Shown here in pieces: positions 37,733 through 46,145 of a stretch of DNA of 64,000 nt. The notes beneath the pieces are model-generated. The model was given only the letters and a program-made list of their open reading frames with translations, was not told the DNA's origin and ran no database searches. The stretch's first letter is position 1. Each line of letters starts with the position of its first letter. Made by a program: the position numbers and the translations under genes. The DNA comes from Azospirillum sp. B21 (GTDB taxonomy: Bacteria; Pseudomonadota; Alphaproteobacteria; Azospirillales; Azospirillaceae). The DNA lies in assembly GCF_008364825.1 (NCBI RefSeq), contig NZ_VTTO01000003.1, forward strand, positions 62,001 to 126,000, given 5' to 3'.

Positions 37733-40700
37733 ATGCCCCACATCCTCGACACCCTGCGTGACCGCGTTCTGCTTTGCGACGGCGGGTTCGGCAGCCGCAT
37801 CCAGGCGCTCGACCTCGACGTCGAGAAGGATTACTGGGGGCACGAGAACTGCACCGACATCCTGCCCCTGTCGCGCCCGGACATCGTTCGCGACATTCAC
37901 CGCGGCTATTTTGAAGCCGGCGCGGACATGGTGGAGACCGACACCTTCGGCGCCTCGCCGGTGACGCTGGGCGAGTTCGGCATTTCCGAGAAGGCCTTCG
38001 AGATCAACCAGCGCGCGGTCGAGCTGGCGCGCGAGGCGGCGGAAAGCTTCAAGGACGGCCTGCCGCGCTTCGTCATCGGCTCCATCGGGCCGGGCACCAA
38101 GCTGCCCAGCCTGGGCCACATCGCCTATCAGCCGGCGGAGGACAGCTTCTATGTCCAGGCCGCCGGCCTGATCGCCGGCGGGGCCGACGCCATCCTGGTG
38201 GAGACCTGCCAGGACCCGCTGCAGATCAAGGCCGCCGTCAACGGCATCAAGCGTGCCCGGCTTGAGGCCAACAGCGACACCCCCGTCTTCGTCCAGGTTA
38301 CGGTGGAGACCACCGGCACGCTGCTGGTCGGCACCGACATCGCCGCCGCCGCCACCGTCATCCAGGCGCTCGACGTGCCGCTGATGGGCCTGAACTGCGC
38401 CACCGGCCCGTTGGAGATGAGCGAGCATGTGCGCTGGCTGTCGCAGAACTGGCCGGGGCTGATCTCGGTCCAGCCGAATGCCGGCCTGCCGGAACTGGTG
38501 GACGGCAAGACGCACTACCCGCTCCGTGCCGACGACTTCGCCCATTGGCTGGAGCGTTTCGTGTCGGAGGACGGGGTGAACCTCGTCGGCGGCTGCTGCG
38601 GCACCAACGTGCCCCACATCGCGGCGGCGAACCAGATGCTGCGCAAGCTGGCCCCCGCCGGCTCGCACCGCCCGGCACCGAAGGGCCGCACCGTCCATTG
38701 GGTGCCGGCGGTGGCCTCGCTCTACTCCCAGGTCACGTTGCGCCAGGAGAACGCCTTCTTCGCCATCGGCGAGCGTTGCAACGCCAACGGCTCGAAGAAG
38801 TGGCGCGAGCTGCAGGAGAAGAACGACTGGGACGGTTGCGTCGAGATGGCGCGCGAGCAGGTGAAGGAGGGCAGCCACTCGCTGGACGTCTGCACCGCCT
38901 TCGTCGGTCGTGACGAGGTGGCGGAGATGAACGCGGTCATCTCCCGCTTCGCCGGGTCCGTCACCGCGCCGCTGGTGATCGACTCCACCGAGTACAAGGT
39001 GCTGGAACAGGCGCTGGCGCTCTATGGCGGCAAGGCGATCCTCAACTCGATCAACTTCGAGGACGGCGAGGAGCCGGCAAGGCAGCGTCTGGCGCTCGCC
39101 AAGAAGTTCGGCGCCGCCGTCATCGCGCTGACCATCGACGAAGAGGGCATGGCGAAGACGCCGGACCGCAAGCTCGCCATCGCCAAGCGGCTCTACGATC
39201 TGGCGGTGAACGAGTACGGCCTCGCCCCGTCCGACCTGCTGTTCGATCCGCTGACCTTCACCATCGCCACCGGCAACGAGGACGACCGCAAGCTCGCCAT
39301 CTGGACGCTGGAGGGCATCGAGGCGATCGCCCGCGAGATGCCCGGCTGCCAGATCATCCTGGGCCTGTCCAACGTCTCCTTCGGCCTGAACGCCGCGGCG
39401 CGCCATGTGCTGAACTCGGTCTTCCTCGACCATGCGGTGAAGAAGGGGATGACGGGCGCCATCGTCCATGTCTCCAAGATCCTGCCGCTGCACCAGATCC
39501 CCGAGAAGGAGGTCAAGACCGCCGAGGATCTGATCTTCGACCGCCGTGCGGAAGGATACGACCCGCTCCAGGCCTTCATCGCCCTGTTCGAAGGCCGCAA
39601 GGCTGCCGACGCCAAGAAGAAGGCCCGCGCCGAAACCGTCGAGGAGCGGCTGAAGGAGCGCATCGTCGACGGCGACCGCACCGGGCTGGAGGACGACCTT
39701 GCCGAGGCGATGAAGACGCACCCGCCGCTGGAGATCATCAACACCTATCTGCTCGACGGCATGAAGGTGGTGGGCGAACTGTTCGGCGCCGGCAAGATGC
39801 AGCTTCCCTTCGTTCTGCAGTCGGCGGAGACGATGAAGGCTGCGGTGGCGTGGCTTGAGCCGCACATGGAAAAGGTGGAGGGCCAGGAGAAGGGCACGCT
39901 GGTCCTCGCCACCGTGAAGGGTGACGTCCACGACATCGGCAAGAACCTCGTCGACATCATCCTGACCAACAACGGCTACAAGGTGGTCAATCTCGGCATC
40001 AAGCAGCCGGTCTCCGCCATCATCCAGGCCGCCAAGGAGCACAAGGCCACCGCCATCGGCATGTCCGGCCTGCTGGTGAAGTCCACCGTGGTGATGCGCG
40101 AGAACCTGGAGGAGATGACCCGCGAGGGGCTGGAGGTGCCGGTGCTGCTCGGCGGCGCCGCCCTGACCCGCGCCTATGTCGAGGGCGACTGCGTGGCGTC
40201 CTACGGCTCCGGCCGCGTGGCTTACGCCGGCGATGCCTTCGACGGGCTGACCCTGATGGACAAGGTCGTGGAGGGTAGCTTCGACCAGCAACTCGCCATT
40301 CAGCAGGCCAAGCGCGCCGGAAAGGCGACCAACCGCCGCCGCGTGCTGGGGCAGGCGACCAGCGCCGCCACCGGCCCGGTCGACAAGGACGCCGTTCGCG
40401 CCCGCCGCCATCGGCTGGCTGAAGGCGTTCCGGTGCCGACCCCGCCCTTCTGGGGGCCGAAGCTGATCGACCATGTGCCGCTGAAGACGCTGGTCACCTA
40501 CCTCAACGAGCGGATGCTCTACCAGCTGCAATGGGGCTACCGGAAGGACGGCAAGTCCTTCGAGGAGTTCAAGGAGTGGGCGAAGAAGGAGCTGCGGCCG
40601 GTGCTCGACCGCATCCTCCAGATCGCGGCGAAGGAGGAAATCCTGCGTCCGACCGCCGTCTACGGCTATTGGAAGGCGGCGGCCGACGGCAACGACGTGA

Positions 40701-41224
40701 TCCTGTTCGAGGAGGACGGCACCACCGAGGCCGCCCGCTTCACCATGCCCCGCCAGGCCAAGGAGGATGGCGAGTGCATCGCCGACTTCCTGCGCGACGT
40801 GACCGATCCCGAGCGTGACGTGATCGGCCTGCAGGTCGTCACCATGGGCCAGCATTGCGCCGAGGTAGCGCGCGAGTGGTTCGCCGAAAACCGCTACCAG
40901 GACTATCTCTACCTGCACGGCCTGTCGGTGGAGATGACCGAGGCGATGGCGGAATATGTCCACGCCCGTATCCGCGCGGAGCTGGGCTATGGCGCCGAGG
41001 ACAGCCGCGACAAGGAGAAGCTGTTGCAGCAGTCCTATCGCGGCAGCCGCTACAGCTTCGGCTATCCGGCCTGCCCGAACCTGAAGGACCAGGAACAGCT
41101 TCTGAAGCTGCTGGACGCCGGGCGCATCGGCATCGAGATGTCGGACGAGGACCAGCTGCATCCGGAGCAGAGCACCTCGGCGATCGTCCTGCACCACCCG
41201 CGGGCCAAGTACTTCTCGGTCTGA
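37733..41224 (+). CDS. metH: Cobalamin-dependent methionine synthase
   Basis: Transfers the methyl group of 5-methyl-THF to homocysteine through cobalamin. The 1163-residue protein has all four modules. The homocysteine domain (1-320) has zinc cysteines in GLNCATGP and LVGGCCGTNV. The pterin domain (350-620) has GERCNANGSKKW, VIDSTEYKVLEQAL and ILGLSNVSFGLN. The cobalamin domain (660-880) has the DxHxxG motif KGDVHDIGKNLVD and GMSGLLVKSTVVM. The C-terminal activation domain (930-1160) has ELGYGAEDS and YRGSRYSFGYPACPN. The length is usual. It is terminated by a hairpin just before the MNT gene. Confidence 0.97.
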   Translation: MPHILDTLRDRVLLCDGGFGSRIQALDLDVEKDYWGHENCTDILPLSRPDIVRDIHRGYFEAGADMVETDTFGASPVTLGEFGISEKAFEINQRAVELAREAAESFKDGLPRFVIGSIGPGTKLPSLGHIAYQPAEDSFYVQAAGLIAGGADAILVETCQDPLQIKAAVNGIKRARLEANSDTPVFVQVTVETTGTLLVGTDIAAAATVIQALDVPLMGLNCATGPLEMSEHVRWLSQNWPGLISVQPNAGLPELVDGKTHYPLRADDFAHWLERFVSEDGVNLVGGCCGTNVPHIAAANQMLRKLAPAGSHRPAPKGRTVHWVPAVASLYSQVTLRQENAFFAIGERCNANGSKKWRELQEKNDWDGCVEMAREQVKEGSHSLDVCTAFVGRDEVAEMNAVISRFAGSVTAPLVIDSTEYKVLEQALALYGGKAILNSINFEDGEEPARQRLALAKKFGAAVIALTIDEEGMAKTPDRKLAIAKRLYDLAVNEYGLAPSDLLFDPLTFTIATGNEDDRKLAIWTLEGIEAIAREMPGCQIILGLSNVSFGLNAAARHVLNSVFLDHAVKKGMTGAIVHVSKILPLHQIPEKEVKTAEDLIFDRRAEGYDPLQAFIALFEGRKAADAKKKARAETVEERLKERIVDGDRTGLEDDLAEAMKTHPPLEIINTYLLDGMKVVGELFGAGKMQLPFVLQSAETMKAAVAWLEPHMEKVEGQEKGTLVLATVKGDVHDIGKNLVDIILTNNGYKVVNLGIKQPVSAIIQAAKEHKATAIGMSGLLVKSTVVMRENLEEMTREGLEVPVLLGGAALTRAYVEGDCVASYGSGRVAYAGDAFDGLTLMDKVVEGSFDQQLAIQQAKRAGKATNRRRVLGQATSAATGPVDKDAVRARRHRLAEGVPVPTPPFWGPKLIDHVPLKTLVTYLNERMLYQLQWGYRKDGKSFEEFKEWAKKELRPVLDRILQIAAKEEILRPTAVYGYWKAAADGNDVILFEEDGTTEAARFTMPRQAKEDGECIADFLRDVTDPERDVIGLQVVTMGQHCAEVAREWFAENRYQDYLYLHGLSVEMTEAMAEYVHARIRAELGYGAEDSRDKEKLLQQSYRGSRYSFGYPACPNLKDQEQLLKLLDAGRIGIEMSDEDQLHPEQSTSAIVLHHPRAKYFSV

Positions 41225-41228
41225 TTGG

Positions 41229-41271
41229 ATCCTCCGCCGCCCGTTCCGTGTTAGGATGGGCGGCGGAGGAT
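41229..41271. terminator. metH terminator hairpin overlapping the Shine-Dalgarno of the MNT gene
   Basis: A perfect 14-bp stem (ATCCTCCGCCGCCC / GGGCGGCGGAGGAT) with a 15-base loop, followed by TTT. It starts 5 bp after the metH stop. Its right arm contains the GGAGG (41265-41269) that would serve the ATG at 41276. Confidence 0.85.
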
Positions 41272-41275
41272 TTTC

Positions 41276-41608
41276 ATGGGCACGGTCGACACACGGGGAG
41301 ACGAGAAGCTGCAACTCCTGCTGGACCGGATCGTCCCGGCCCTGGAGCCGGAGGCCGTCTACCTGTTCGGCAGCCGGGCACGCGGCGATTTCGACGAGGA
41401 CAGCGATTACGACCTGCTGGTGATCGTCCCGGACGATGCGCCGAAGGAACGGCGGTCCATGGCCACCGCCTTCGATGCCAGTCGGCAGTCCCGGGTTCCG
41501 GCCGACATCATTCCCTGCTCCCGTACCGGCTTTGAACGTTACAAGAATTCGGTGGGAACACTCTGTTACGAGGCCAACCACTTCGGGGTTCAGGTCTATG
41601 GTCGATAG
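41276..41608 (+). CDS. MNT-type nucleotidyltransferase (antitoxin-like), copy 1
   Basis: A 110-residue minimal nucleotidyltransferase. The motif GSRARGDFDEDSDYD exactly fits GSX10DXD, the catalytic form of MNT proteins, which in studied pairs inactivate HEPN toxins by adenylylating them. The start follows GGAGG with 6-bp spacing. Its end overlaps the HEPN gene by 11 bp. The first 60 residues are nearly identical to copy 2 at 42003-42326, while the C-terminal halves differ. Confidence 0.88.
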   Translation: MGTVDTRGDEKLQLLLDRIVPALEPEAVYLFGSRARGDFDEDSDYDLLVIVPDDAPKERRSMATAFDASRQSRVPADIIPCSRTGFERYKNSVGTLCYEANHFGVQVYGR

Positions 41609-41999
41609 GGTGGTCGCAGCCTGGCTGGCGGTGGTGGACGAGGACATCCGCGCGATCCGTGCCTGCCTTGTCGGCTCGGCGGTCAAATCTGCGGCCTACC
41701 ATTGCCAGCAGGCGGCGGAGAAACTGGTGAAGGCAGCCCTCGTCTCGCTCGGCCGCCATCCGCCCAAACAGCACAACATCGTGGCGCTGCTCGACGATGT
41801 GCCGTCGGATCATCCCTTGCGTCCAACCTTGCTGCCGCTGGAACGGTTCACCATCTTCGTCGCGGCTTTCCGCTATCCGAGCATCGATGTTTTCGACAGC
41901 CCGCCGGACGAGCCCGATCCCGACGACGTGTCCCGCTGGCTGGCTGAAATCGAGCAGGTCCGCGCGACTGTCGCGGCGTTTCTGAACGCAGAGGCATAG
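41598..41999 (+). CDS. HEPN-domain protein (toxin-like)
   Basis: A 133-residue helical HEPN protein of the type paired with MNT: VKSAAYHCQQAAEKLVKAAL, then LGRHPPKQHNIVALLDD. The stretch RHPPKQH fits the RX4-6H ribonuclease motif of HEPN toxins, so RNase activity is plausible. The start MVDRVVAAWL overlaps the preceding MNT gene; an earlier in-frame start lies inside that gene in another frame. A second MNT gene starts 3 bp after its stop, giving an MNT-HEPN-MNT order. Confidence 0.87.
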   Translation: MVDRVVAAWLAVVDEDIRAIRACLVGSAVKSAAYHCQQAAEKLVKAALVSLGRHPPKQHNIVALLDDVPSDHPLRPTLLPLERFTIFVAAFRYPSIDVFDSPPDEPDPDDVSRWLAEIEQVRATVAAFLNAEA

Positions 42000-42002
42000 G
42001 TG

Positions 42003-42326
42003 ATGGGCGTGGTCGACGAGAAGCTGCAGATCCTTCTGGACCGGATCGTTCCGGCCCTGGAGCCTGATGCCGTCTATCTGTTCGGCAGCCGGGCGCGCGG
42101 CGACTTCCATGAGGACAGCGATTACGACCTGCTGGTGATCGTCCCGGACGATGCGCCGAAGGAACGGCGGTCGGCGGTGTTCGCCCATGCGGCCAAGGCT
42201 GGCACCGGCATCCCGGCGGACATCATGCCGTGCCGACGTTCCTTTTTCGAAGCGAACAAGGATCAGGTCGGCACGCTGAGCTACAAGGCCACGCATGAGG
42301 GTTTTTTGATATATTGGAGGCATTAG
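42003..42326 (+). CDS. MNT-type nucleotidyltransferase, copy 2
   Basis: A 107-residue paralogue of copy 1 with an intact GSX10DXD motif (GSRARGDFHEDSDYD). The first half is almost identical in protein and DNA to copy 1; the second half (AHAAKAGTGIPADIMPC onward) differs, which may set partner specificity. GTG at 42000 is an alternative start one codon earlier. No second HEPN gene follows; instead an AT-rich ORF lies 58 bp downstream. Confidence 0.86.
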   Translation: MGVVDEKLQILLDRIVPALEPDAVYLFGSRARGDFHEDSDYDLLVIVPDDAPKERRSAVFAHAAKAGTGIPADIMPCRRSFFEANKDQVGTLSYKATHEGFLIYWRH

Positions 42327-42384
42327 GCGCTCGGAGCCTGTTGCCCGCTCTTGCATATTCCTGAATACTTTAGGGAGGAATAAA

Positions 42385-42729
42385 GTGCTCGAATACGATC
42401 TCCGCAATCATCTTGTTGAAACAGCGATAGAGCGGAAAGTGTTGTCCTATCTTGATGTCGCAGGCCCCTTGGGATTGAACATGGGTTCTCCTGAGGATAG
42501 ATCTGCACTTAGCAACATGCTGTGTGAAATTAGTGTGCATGAACATAATAATGGAAGACCACTGTTATCTGTAGTGGTAATTGGAAGGGAAAATGGGGTT
42601 CCGAGTAAAATACCTGGCGCTGGATTCTACAAAATGGCGTCGGATCTTGGATTTGAAGTTTCTGATAAACTTATGTTTTTCGTTGAAGAATTGAATAGAG
42701 TTCACGCTTATTGGGCTAAGAAAAAATGA
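42385..42729 (+). CDS. AT-rich ORF of unknown function, probably acquired
   Basis: A 114-residue protein starting at GTG with a strong GGGAGG 7 bp upstream. Counting three 60-base stretches (42481-42600 and 42661-42720) gives 69 G/C of 180, about 38%, against clearly higher values around. The central part, HEHNNGRPLLSVVVIGRENG followed by PSKIPGAGFYKMASDLG, looks like a small conserved domain I have seen in otherwise unnamed bacterial proteins. No membrane segment or signal. The stop overlaps the next start (ATGA), so it is coupled to the thioesterase gene. Function not recognised. Confidence 0.7.
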   Translation: MLEYDLRNHLVETAIERKVLSYLDVAGPLGLNMGSPEDRSALSNMLCEISVHEHNNGRPLLSVVVIGRENGVPSKIPGAGFYKMASDLGFEVSDKLMFFVEELNRVHAYWAKKK

Positions 42730-43226
42730 CCACCCCCCTTGCCATCCACCGCGAAACCGTCCGTCCGGAGTGGATCGACTACAACGGGCACATGAACGTC
42801 GCCTATTATCTGCTGGCCTTCGACCATGCCACGGATGCCGTGCTGGACCGGTTCGGGATCGGCAAGGGCTATGTGGCGGCGGAGAACCGGTCGGTCTTCG
42901 TGGTCGACGCGCACCTGACCTATGCCCGCGAGGTGACGGAAGGGGCGCCGCTCCGCTTCGACTCTCTGGTTCTGGGCGCGGACGCCAAGCGGCTGCATCT
43001 GTTCCACGAGATGCGTCATGGGGAAGAAGGGTGGCTCGCGGCGACCGCGGAGTTCATGCTGCTGCACGTCGATCTCGCCACCCGCAAGACCTGTCCCTTT
43101 TCTCCGGAGGTTGCGGCGGCTCTCGCCGGACAGGCGGCGGCCCATGCGGCCGGTCCCTGGCCGCCTCAGGCGGGACGGGCGGTGGCACGGTTGAATCCCG
43201 ACCAATCCGACAGGGGCCGAGCTTGA
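42726..43226 (+). CDS. Hot-dog fold acyl-CoA thioesterase
   Basis: A 166-residue 4-hydroxybenzoyl-CoA thioesterase-like protein. The catalytic region RPEWIDYNGHMNVAYYLLAFDHATD has the Asp and His positions of the family, then VDAHLTYAREV and RLHLFHEMRH. Related proteins are encoded with, or fused to, L-carnitine dehydrogenase, as betainyl-CoA thioesterases; no such neighbours are here, so the substrate is open. It overlaps the AT-rich ORF by 4 bp and returns to the high G+C of the window. Confidence 0.82.
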   Translation: MTTPLAIHRETVRPEWIDYNGHMNVAYYLLAFDHATDAVLDRFGIGKGYVAAENRSVFVVDAHLTYAREVTEGAPLRFDSLVLGADAKRLHLFHEMRHGEEGWLAATAEFMLLHVDLATRKTCPFSPEVAAALAGQAAAHAAGPWPPQAGRAVARLNPDQSDRGRA

Positions 43227-43257
43227 GTTCACGGGCGATGCCCCCATCTATCGAGGA

Positions 43258-43782
43258 ATGAAGAACGTATTCGTCGCTCGGCTCCGCTCCGCCCCTCTTC
43301 TGGCCGCAGCCGCGGTCGTCACCTTCCTTTCCGCCGGGCCGGCGCTGGCCGCCTGTACGGAGGCGGCGCAGCCGAAGGTCAATTGGCGGCGCTGTTCCAT
43401 GGAGGGGCAGACGCTGACCGGGGTCGACCTCAGCGGCGCGATGCTGCGCGATGCGACATTTCAGCGGGCCAATCTGGGGCAGGCCAAGCTGACCGATGCC
43501 GACGGCTATCGCGCGAGGTTCGTCAGCAGCACGGCGCCGGGGGCGATCTTCGACGGGGCGCGACTGATTGAGGCCGATTTCACCCGGGCCAACCTTGCCG
43601 GTGCCAGTTTCCGCGACGCCGACCTGCGCAATGCCAAGATGGTGGGGGCGTCGCTGGTGCGGGCAGACTTGACCGGGGCCAGGCTAACCGGCACCGATCT
43701 GAACAACGCCGACCTGTCGGGTGCTCGCTGGACCGACGGCACGCACATCTGTGCGGAAAGCTCGATCGGGCAGTGCAACTAG
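43258..43782 (+). CDS. Secreted pentapeptide-repeat protein
   Basis: A 174-residue exported protein. The signal peptide is residues 1-32 (cleavage after GPALA). The mature part starts CTEAAQPKVNWRRCSMEGQT, followed by about 20 pentapeptides (LTGVDLSGAMLRDATFQRAN onward) and a short tail with two cysteines (ICAESSIGQC) that could form a disulfide. Pentapeptide arrays fold as beta-helices; the role of periplasmic ones is unknown. It lies 31 bp downstream of the thioesterase gene. Confidence 0.8.
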   Translation: MKNVFVARLRSAPLLAAAAVVTFLSAGPALAACTEAAQPKVNWRRCSMEGQTLTGVDLSGAMLRDATFQRANLGQAKLTDADGYRARFVSSTAPGAIFDGARLIEADFTRANLAGASFRDADLRNAKMVGASLVRADLTGARLTGTDLNNADLSGARWTDGTHICAESSIGQCN

Positions 43783-43882
43783 AGCGGTTGCAACAACTCG
43801 CCGCATCGCCAAAAACCTTCTTGCCGTAAGGGCTTGGGCCGCGTACCGTTCGAAACCGAATGATTTTTGACGGACGACGGTC

Positions 43883-44911
43883 GTGGCGATCACGGAGGAT
43901 TTCGAGCGTTCCAGCGGCCTTGCCGCGAAGGCCATGGAGCGGATGCTGTCAGACCGGCTGCCGCCCACCCCGGAAAACTTCACGCTCTGGTACGTCTATT
44001 TCAGCGGCCGCAACCCGGACCTGACCCGCGCCATCGATCTGGCGCGCCGCGACGGGCTGACCACGTCGCAGACGCTGTGCGACGAATTGTACAAGCGCTT
44101 CTTCACGCTCGATGCCGAAGCGCAGGCGATCCGCGAAACCTCCGACAAGGCGCGCTACGCGCTGGGCCGCATTCTGGAGCAGCTGGGCAATGTCGGGTCG
44201 GAGACGGAGCGCTACGGCAACGCCTTGACCGGATTCCGGGACGAGTTGGACCAGCCGCTCAGCCTGCCGGAACTGCGCGCGATGGTCGCGGCCATCGCGG
44301 CCGAGACCAAGGAGATCGTCGACCGTCAGACCGCCCTTCAGTTCCAGCTTCAGGAATCGAGCCAGCAATTGGCGGAGATGCGGGTCAGCCTGGACACTGC
44401 GCGACGCGAGGCGCTGACCGACGGGCTGACCGGCATCGGCAACCGCAAGGCCTTCGACCTGATGCTGCAGGAGGCGATGGACGCATCGGTGCGCGACGAG
44501 CAGCCATTGTCGCTGCTGATGGTCGACATCGACCATTTCAAGGCCTTCAACGACACCCACGGCCATCTGGTCGGCGACCATGTGCTGAAGCTGGTCGCCC
44601 GCATGCTGACCGAATGCATCAAGGGCCGCGACACCGCCGTCCGCTATGGCGGGGAGGAGTTCGCGATCATCCTGCCGCGCACCAGCCTGGAGAACGCCAC
44701 CAAGCTGGCGGAGCAGGTGCGCAGCTTCGTCGGCGCCCGCCAGATCGTCAACAAGGCGCGCAACGCCAATTATGGCACCGTCGCCCTGTCGGTCGGCGTC
44801 GCCGAGTTCCGCGCCGGTGAGCCGGCGATGGCCCTGGTCCGGCGCGCCGATCAGGCCCTCTATGCCGCCAAGCGCGGTGGCCGCAACCGGGTGATGGCCG
44901 AGACGGCCTGA
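43883..44911 (+). CDS. Cytosolic GGDEF diguanylate cyclase
   Basis: A 342-residue protein with an N-terminal helical region (1-175, possible coiled coil around LQFQLQESSQQLAEMRVSLD) and a C-terminal GGDEF domain. The active site is RYGGEEFAIILPR, and LTDGLTGIGNRKAF and LLMVDIDHFKAFNDTHGHLVGD are normal, so cyclic-di-GMP synthesis is expected. The inhibitory RxxD site is absent: the expected Arg is Lys (KGRD). No membrane segment. Translation starts at GTG. It could feed the PilZ-type protein at 31088-32584, but this is speculative. Confidence 0.9.
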   Translation: MAITEDFERSSGLAAKAMERMLSDRLPPTPENFTLWYVYFSGRNPDLTRAIDLARRDGLTTSQTLCDELYKRFFTLDAEAQAIRETSDKARYALGRILEQLGNVGSETERYGNALTGFRDELDQPLSLPELRAMVAAIAAETKEIVDRQTALQFQLQESSQQLAEMRVSLDTARREALTDGLTGIGNRKAFDLMLQEAMDASVRDEQPLSLLMVDIDHFKAFNDTHGHLVGDHVLKLVARMLTECIKGRDTAVRYGGEEFAIILPRTSLENATKLAEQVRSFVGARQIVNKARNANYGTVALSVGVAEFRAGEPAMALVRRADQALYAAKRGGRNRVMAETA

Positions 44912-44943
44912 ACCGACCGCCTGAGTCCAGCGTCCCCTCGGAC

Positions 44944-46023
44944 TCAGCCACCCAGCCGACGCCGCACCGCTTCGGTCCCGTGCAGCAGTTCCGCCACCAG
45001 TTCCCCCGCCGGCCGGCGTTGTGCCAGCCGCAGCCCCTGGCCGGCCCACAGCGACAGGAATTCCGCCCGCCCGGCTTTGCCGGCGGCGGTGCGTAGCGGC
45101 CGGGTCAGCGCGTTCTGCAGCGGGAAGGGCAGCACCGCGTCGGGTGCCGCCGGGTCCTCCACCGCCTCCATGAAGCGGTTGACGATGCCCCGCGCCGGTC
45201 GGCCGGAAAAGGCGCGGGTCAGCCGGGTCTGATCCTCACGGGCCGTGAGGATGGCGGCCTTGTGCGCCTCCGGAATGCCGGCCTCGTCGCAGGTCAGGAA
45301 AACGGTGCCCATTTGCACCGCCGTTGCACCCAGCGCCAACGCCGCGGCGATGCCGCGCCCGTCCATGATCCCGCCGGACGCGATCACCGGAATACCGACC
45401 ACATCGGCCACCTGCGGAACCAGCGCCATCGTGCCGACCAGATTTGCAGCGGGATCGCCGATGAAGCTGCCGCGATGCCCGCCCGCCTCGCCGCCCTGGG
45501 CGATCACCGCATCGACGCCGGCCTGTTCCAGCGCCACCGCCTCCGCCACCGTGGTTGCGGTGCCCAGCACCCGCATGCCGCGCGCCTTGGCCGCCGCCAC
45601 GCTGTCGGCCGGCGGCAGTCCGAAGGTGACGCTGTAGTAGGCCGCCCCGCTGTCGAGCAGCGCCGCGAACTGCCGGTCGAACCCGTCGCCGGAATGAGAT
45701 GGCGTCTCCGGTGCCGGCAGCCCGAGTTCGGCGTAAAAAGGGGCAACGCGGGCCAACGCGTCGGCCATCATCGGCACGGGACCGGGGGCCGGCGTCGGCG
45801 CGAACAGGTTGATGCCGAAAGGCAGGGCGGTGCGGCTGCGGACATCGAGAGTTCGCTCGGCAATCTGCGCGTCGGTCAGATAGGCCGCGCCGACGAAGCC
45901 CAGACCACCGGCTTCGTTGACCGCCGCGACCAGCGCCGCCGTATCGCCGCCCCCCGCCATCGGCGCCTGGATCACCGGCGAGCGCAGCCCGAGCCGCTCA
46001 AGGGACTCCGTGTGGGAGGACAT
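44944..46023 (-). CDS. Nitronate monooxygenase
   Basis: A 359-residue FMN-binding TIM-barrel enzyme oxidising alkyl nitronates. It has SPVIQAPMAGGGDTAALVAA, the FMN-loop VIAQGGEAGGHRGSF and IPVIASGGIMDGRGIAAALA followed by VQMGTVFLTCDEAG, all typical of class I enzymes. The start MSSHTES has GGAG 6 bp upstream; MDMSSH two codons earlier is the alternative. It converges on the diguanylate cyclase gene; an 8-bp hairpin (CTGAGTCC...GGACTCAG, 44921-44947) lies at the junction. It is not obviously linked to its neighbours. Confidence 0.9.
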   Translation of the reverse strand: MSSHTESLERLGLRSPVIQAPMAGGGDTAALVAAVNEAGGLGFVGAAYLTDAQIAERTLDVRSRTALPFGINLFAPTPAPGPVPMMADALARVAPFYAELGLPAPETPSHSGDGFDRQFAALLDSGAAYYSVTFGLPPADSVAAAKARGMRVLGTATTVAEAVALEQAGVDAVIAQGGEAGGHRGSFIGDPAANLVGTMALVPQVADVVGIPVIASGGIMDGRGIAAALALGATAVQMGTVFLTCDEAGIPEAHKAAILTAREDQTRLTRAFSGRPARGIVNRFMEAVEDPAAPDAVLPFPLQNALTRPLRTAAGKAGRAEFLSLWAGQGLRLAQRRPAGELVAELLHGTEAVRRRLGG

Positions 46024-46145
46024 GTCCATCTCCGTCGCTTCGACAATGATGGCGATGCTACGCCGGGGTGGACTTCACGATCAATGACTTGTTCTGAAGG
46101 CGGGGTTCACTTCGGGTGAAGGGAGGATGCGGTCGGCTGCGGCCT

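Noticed and set aside
37619-41686. A 1355-codon open frame antisense to metH
   Set aside because: It lies entirely over metH and the neighbouring real genes, has no family similarity, and reflects high G+C third positions. metH itself has all expected domains.
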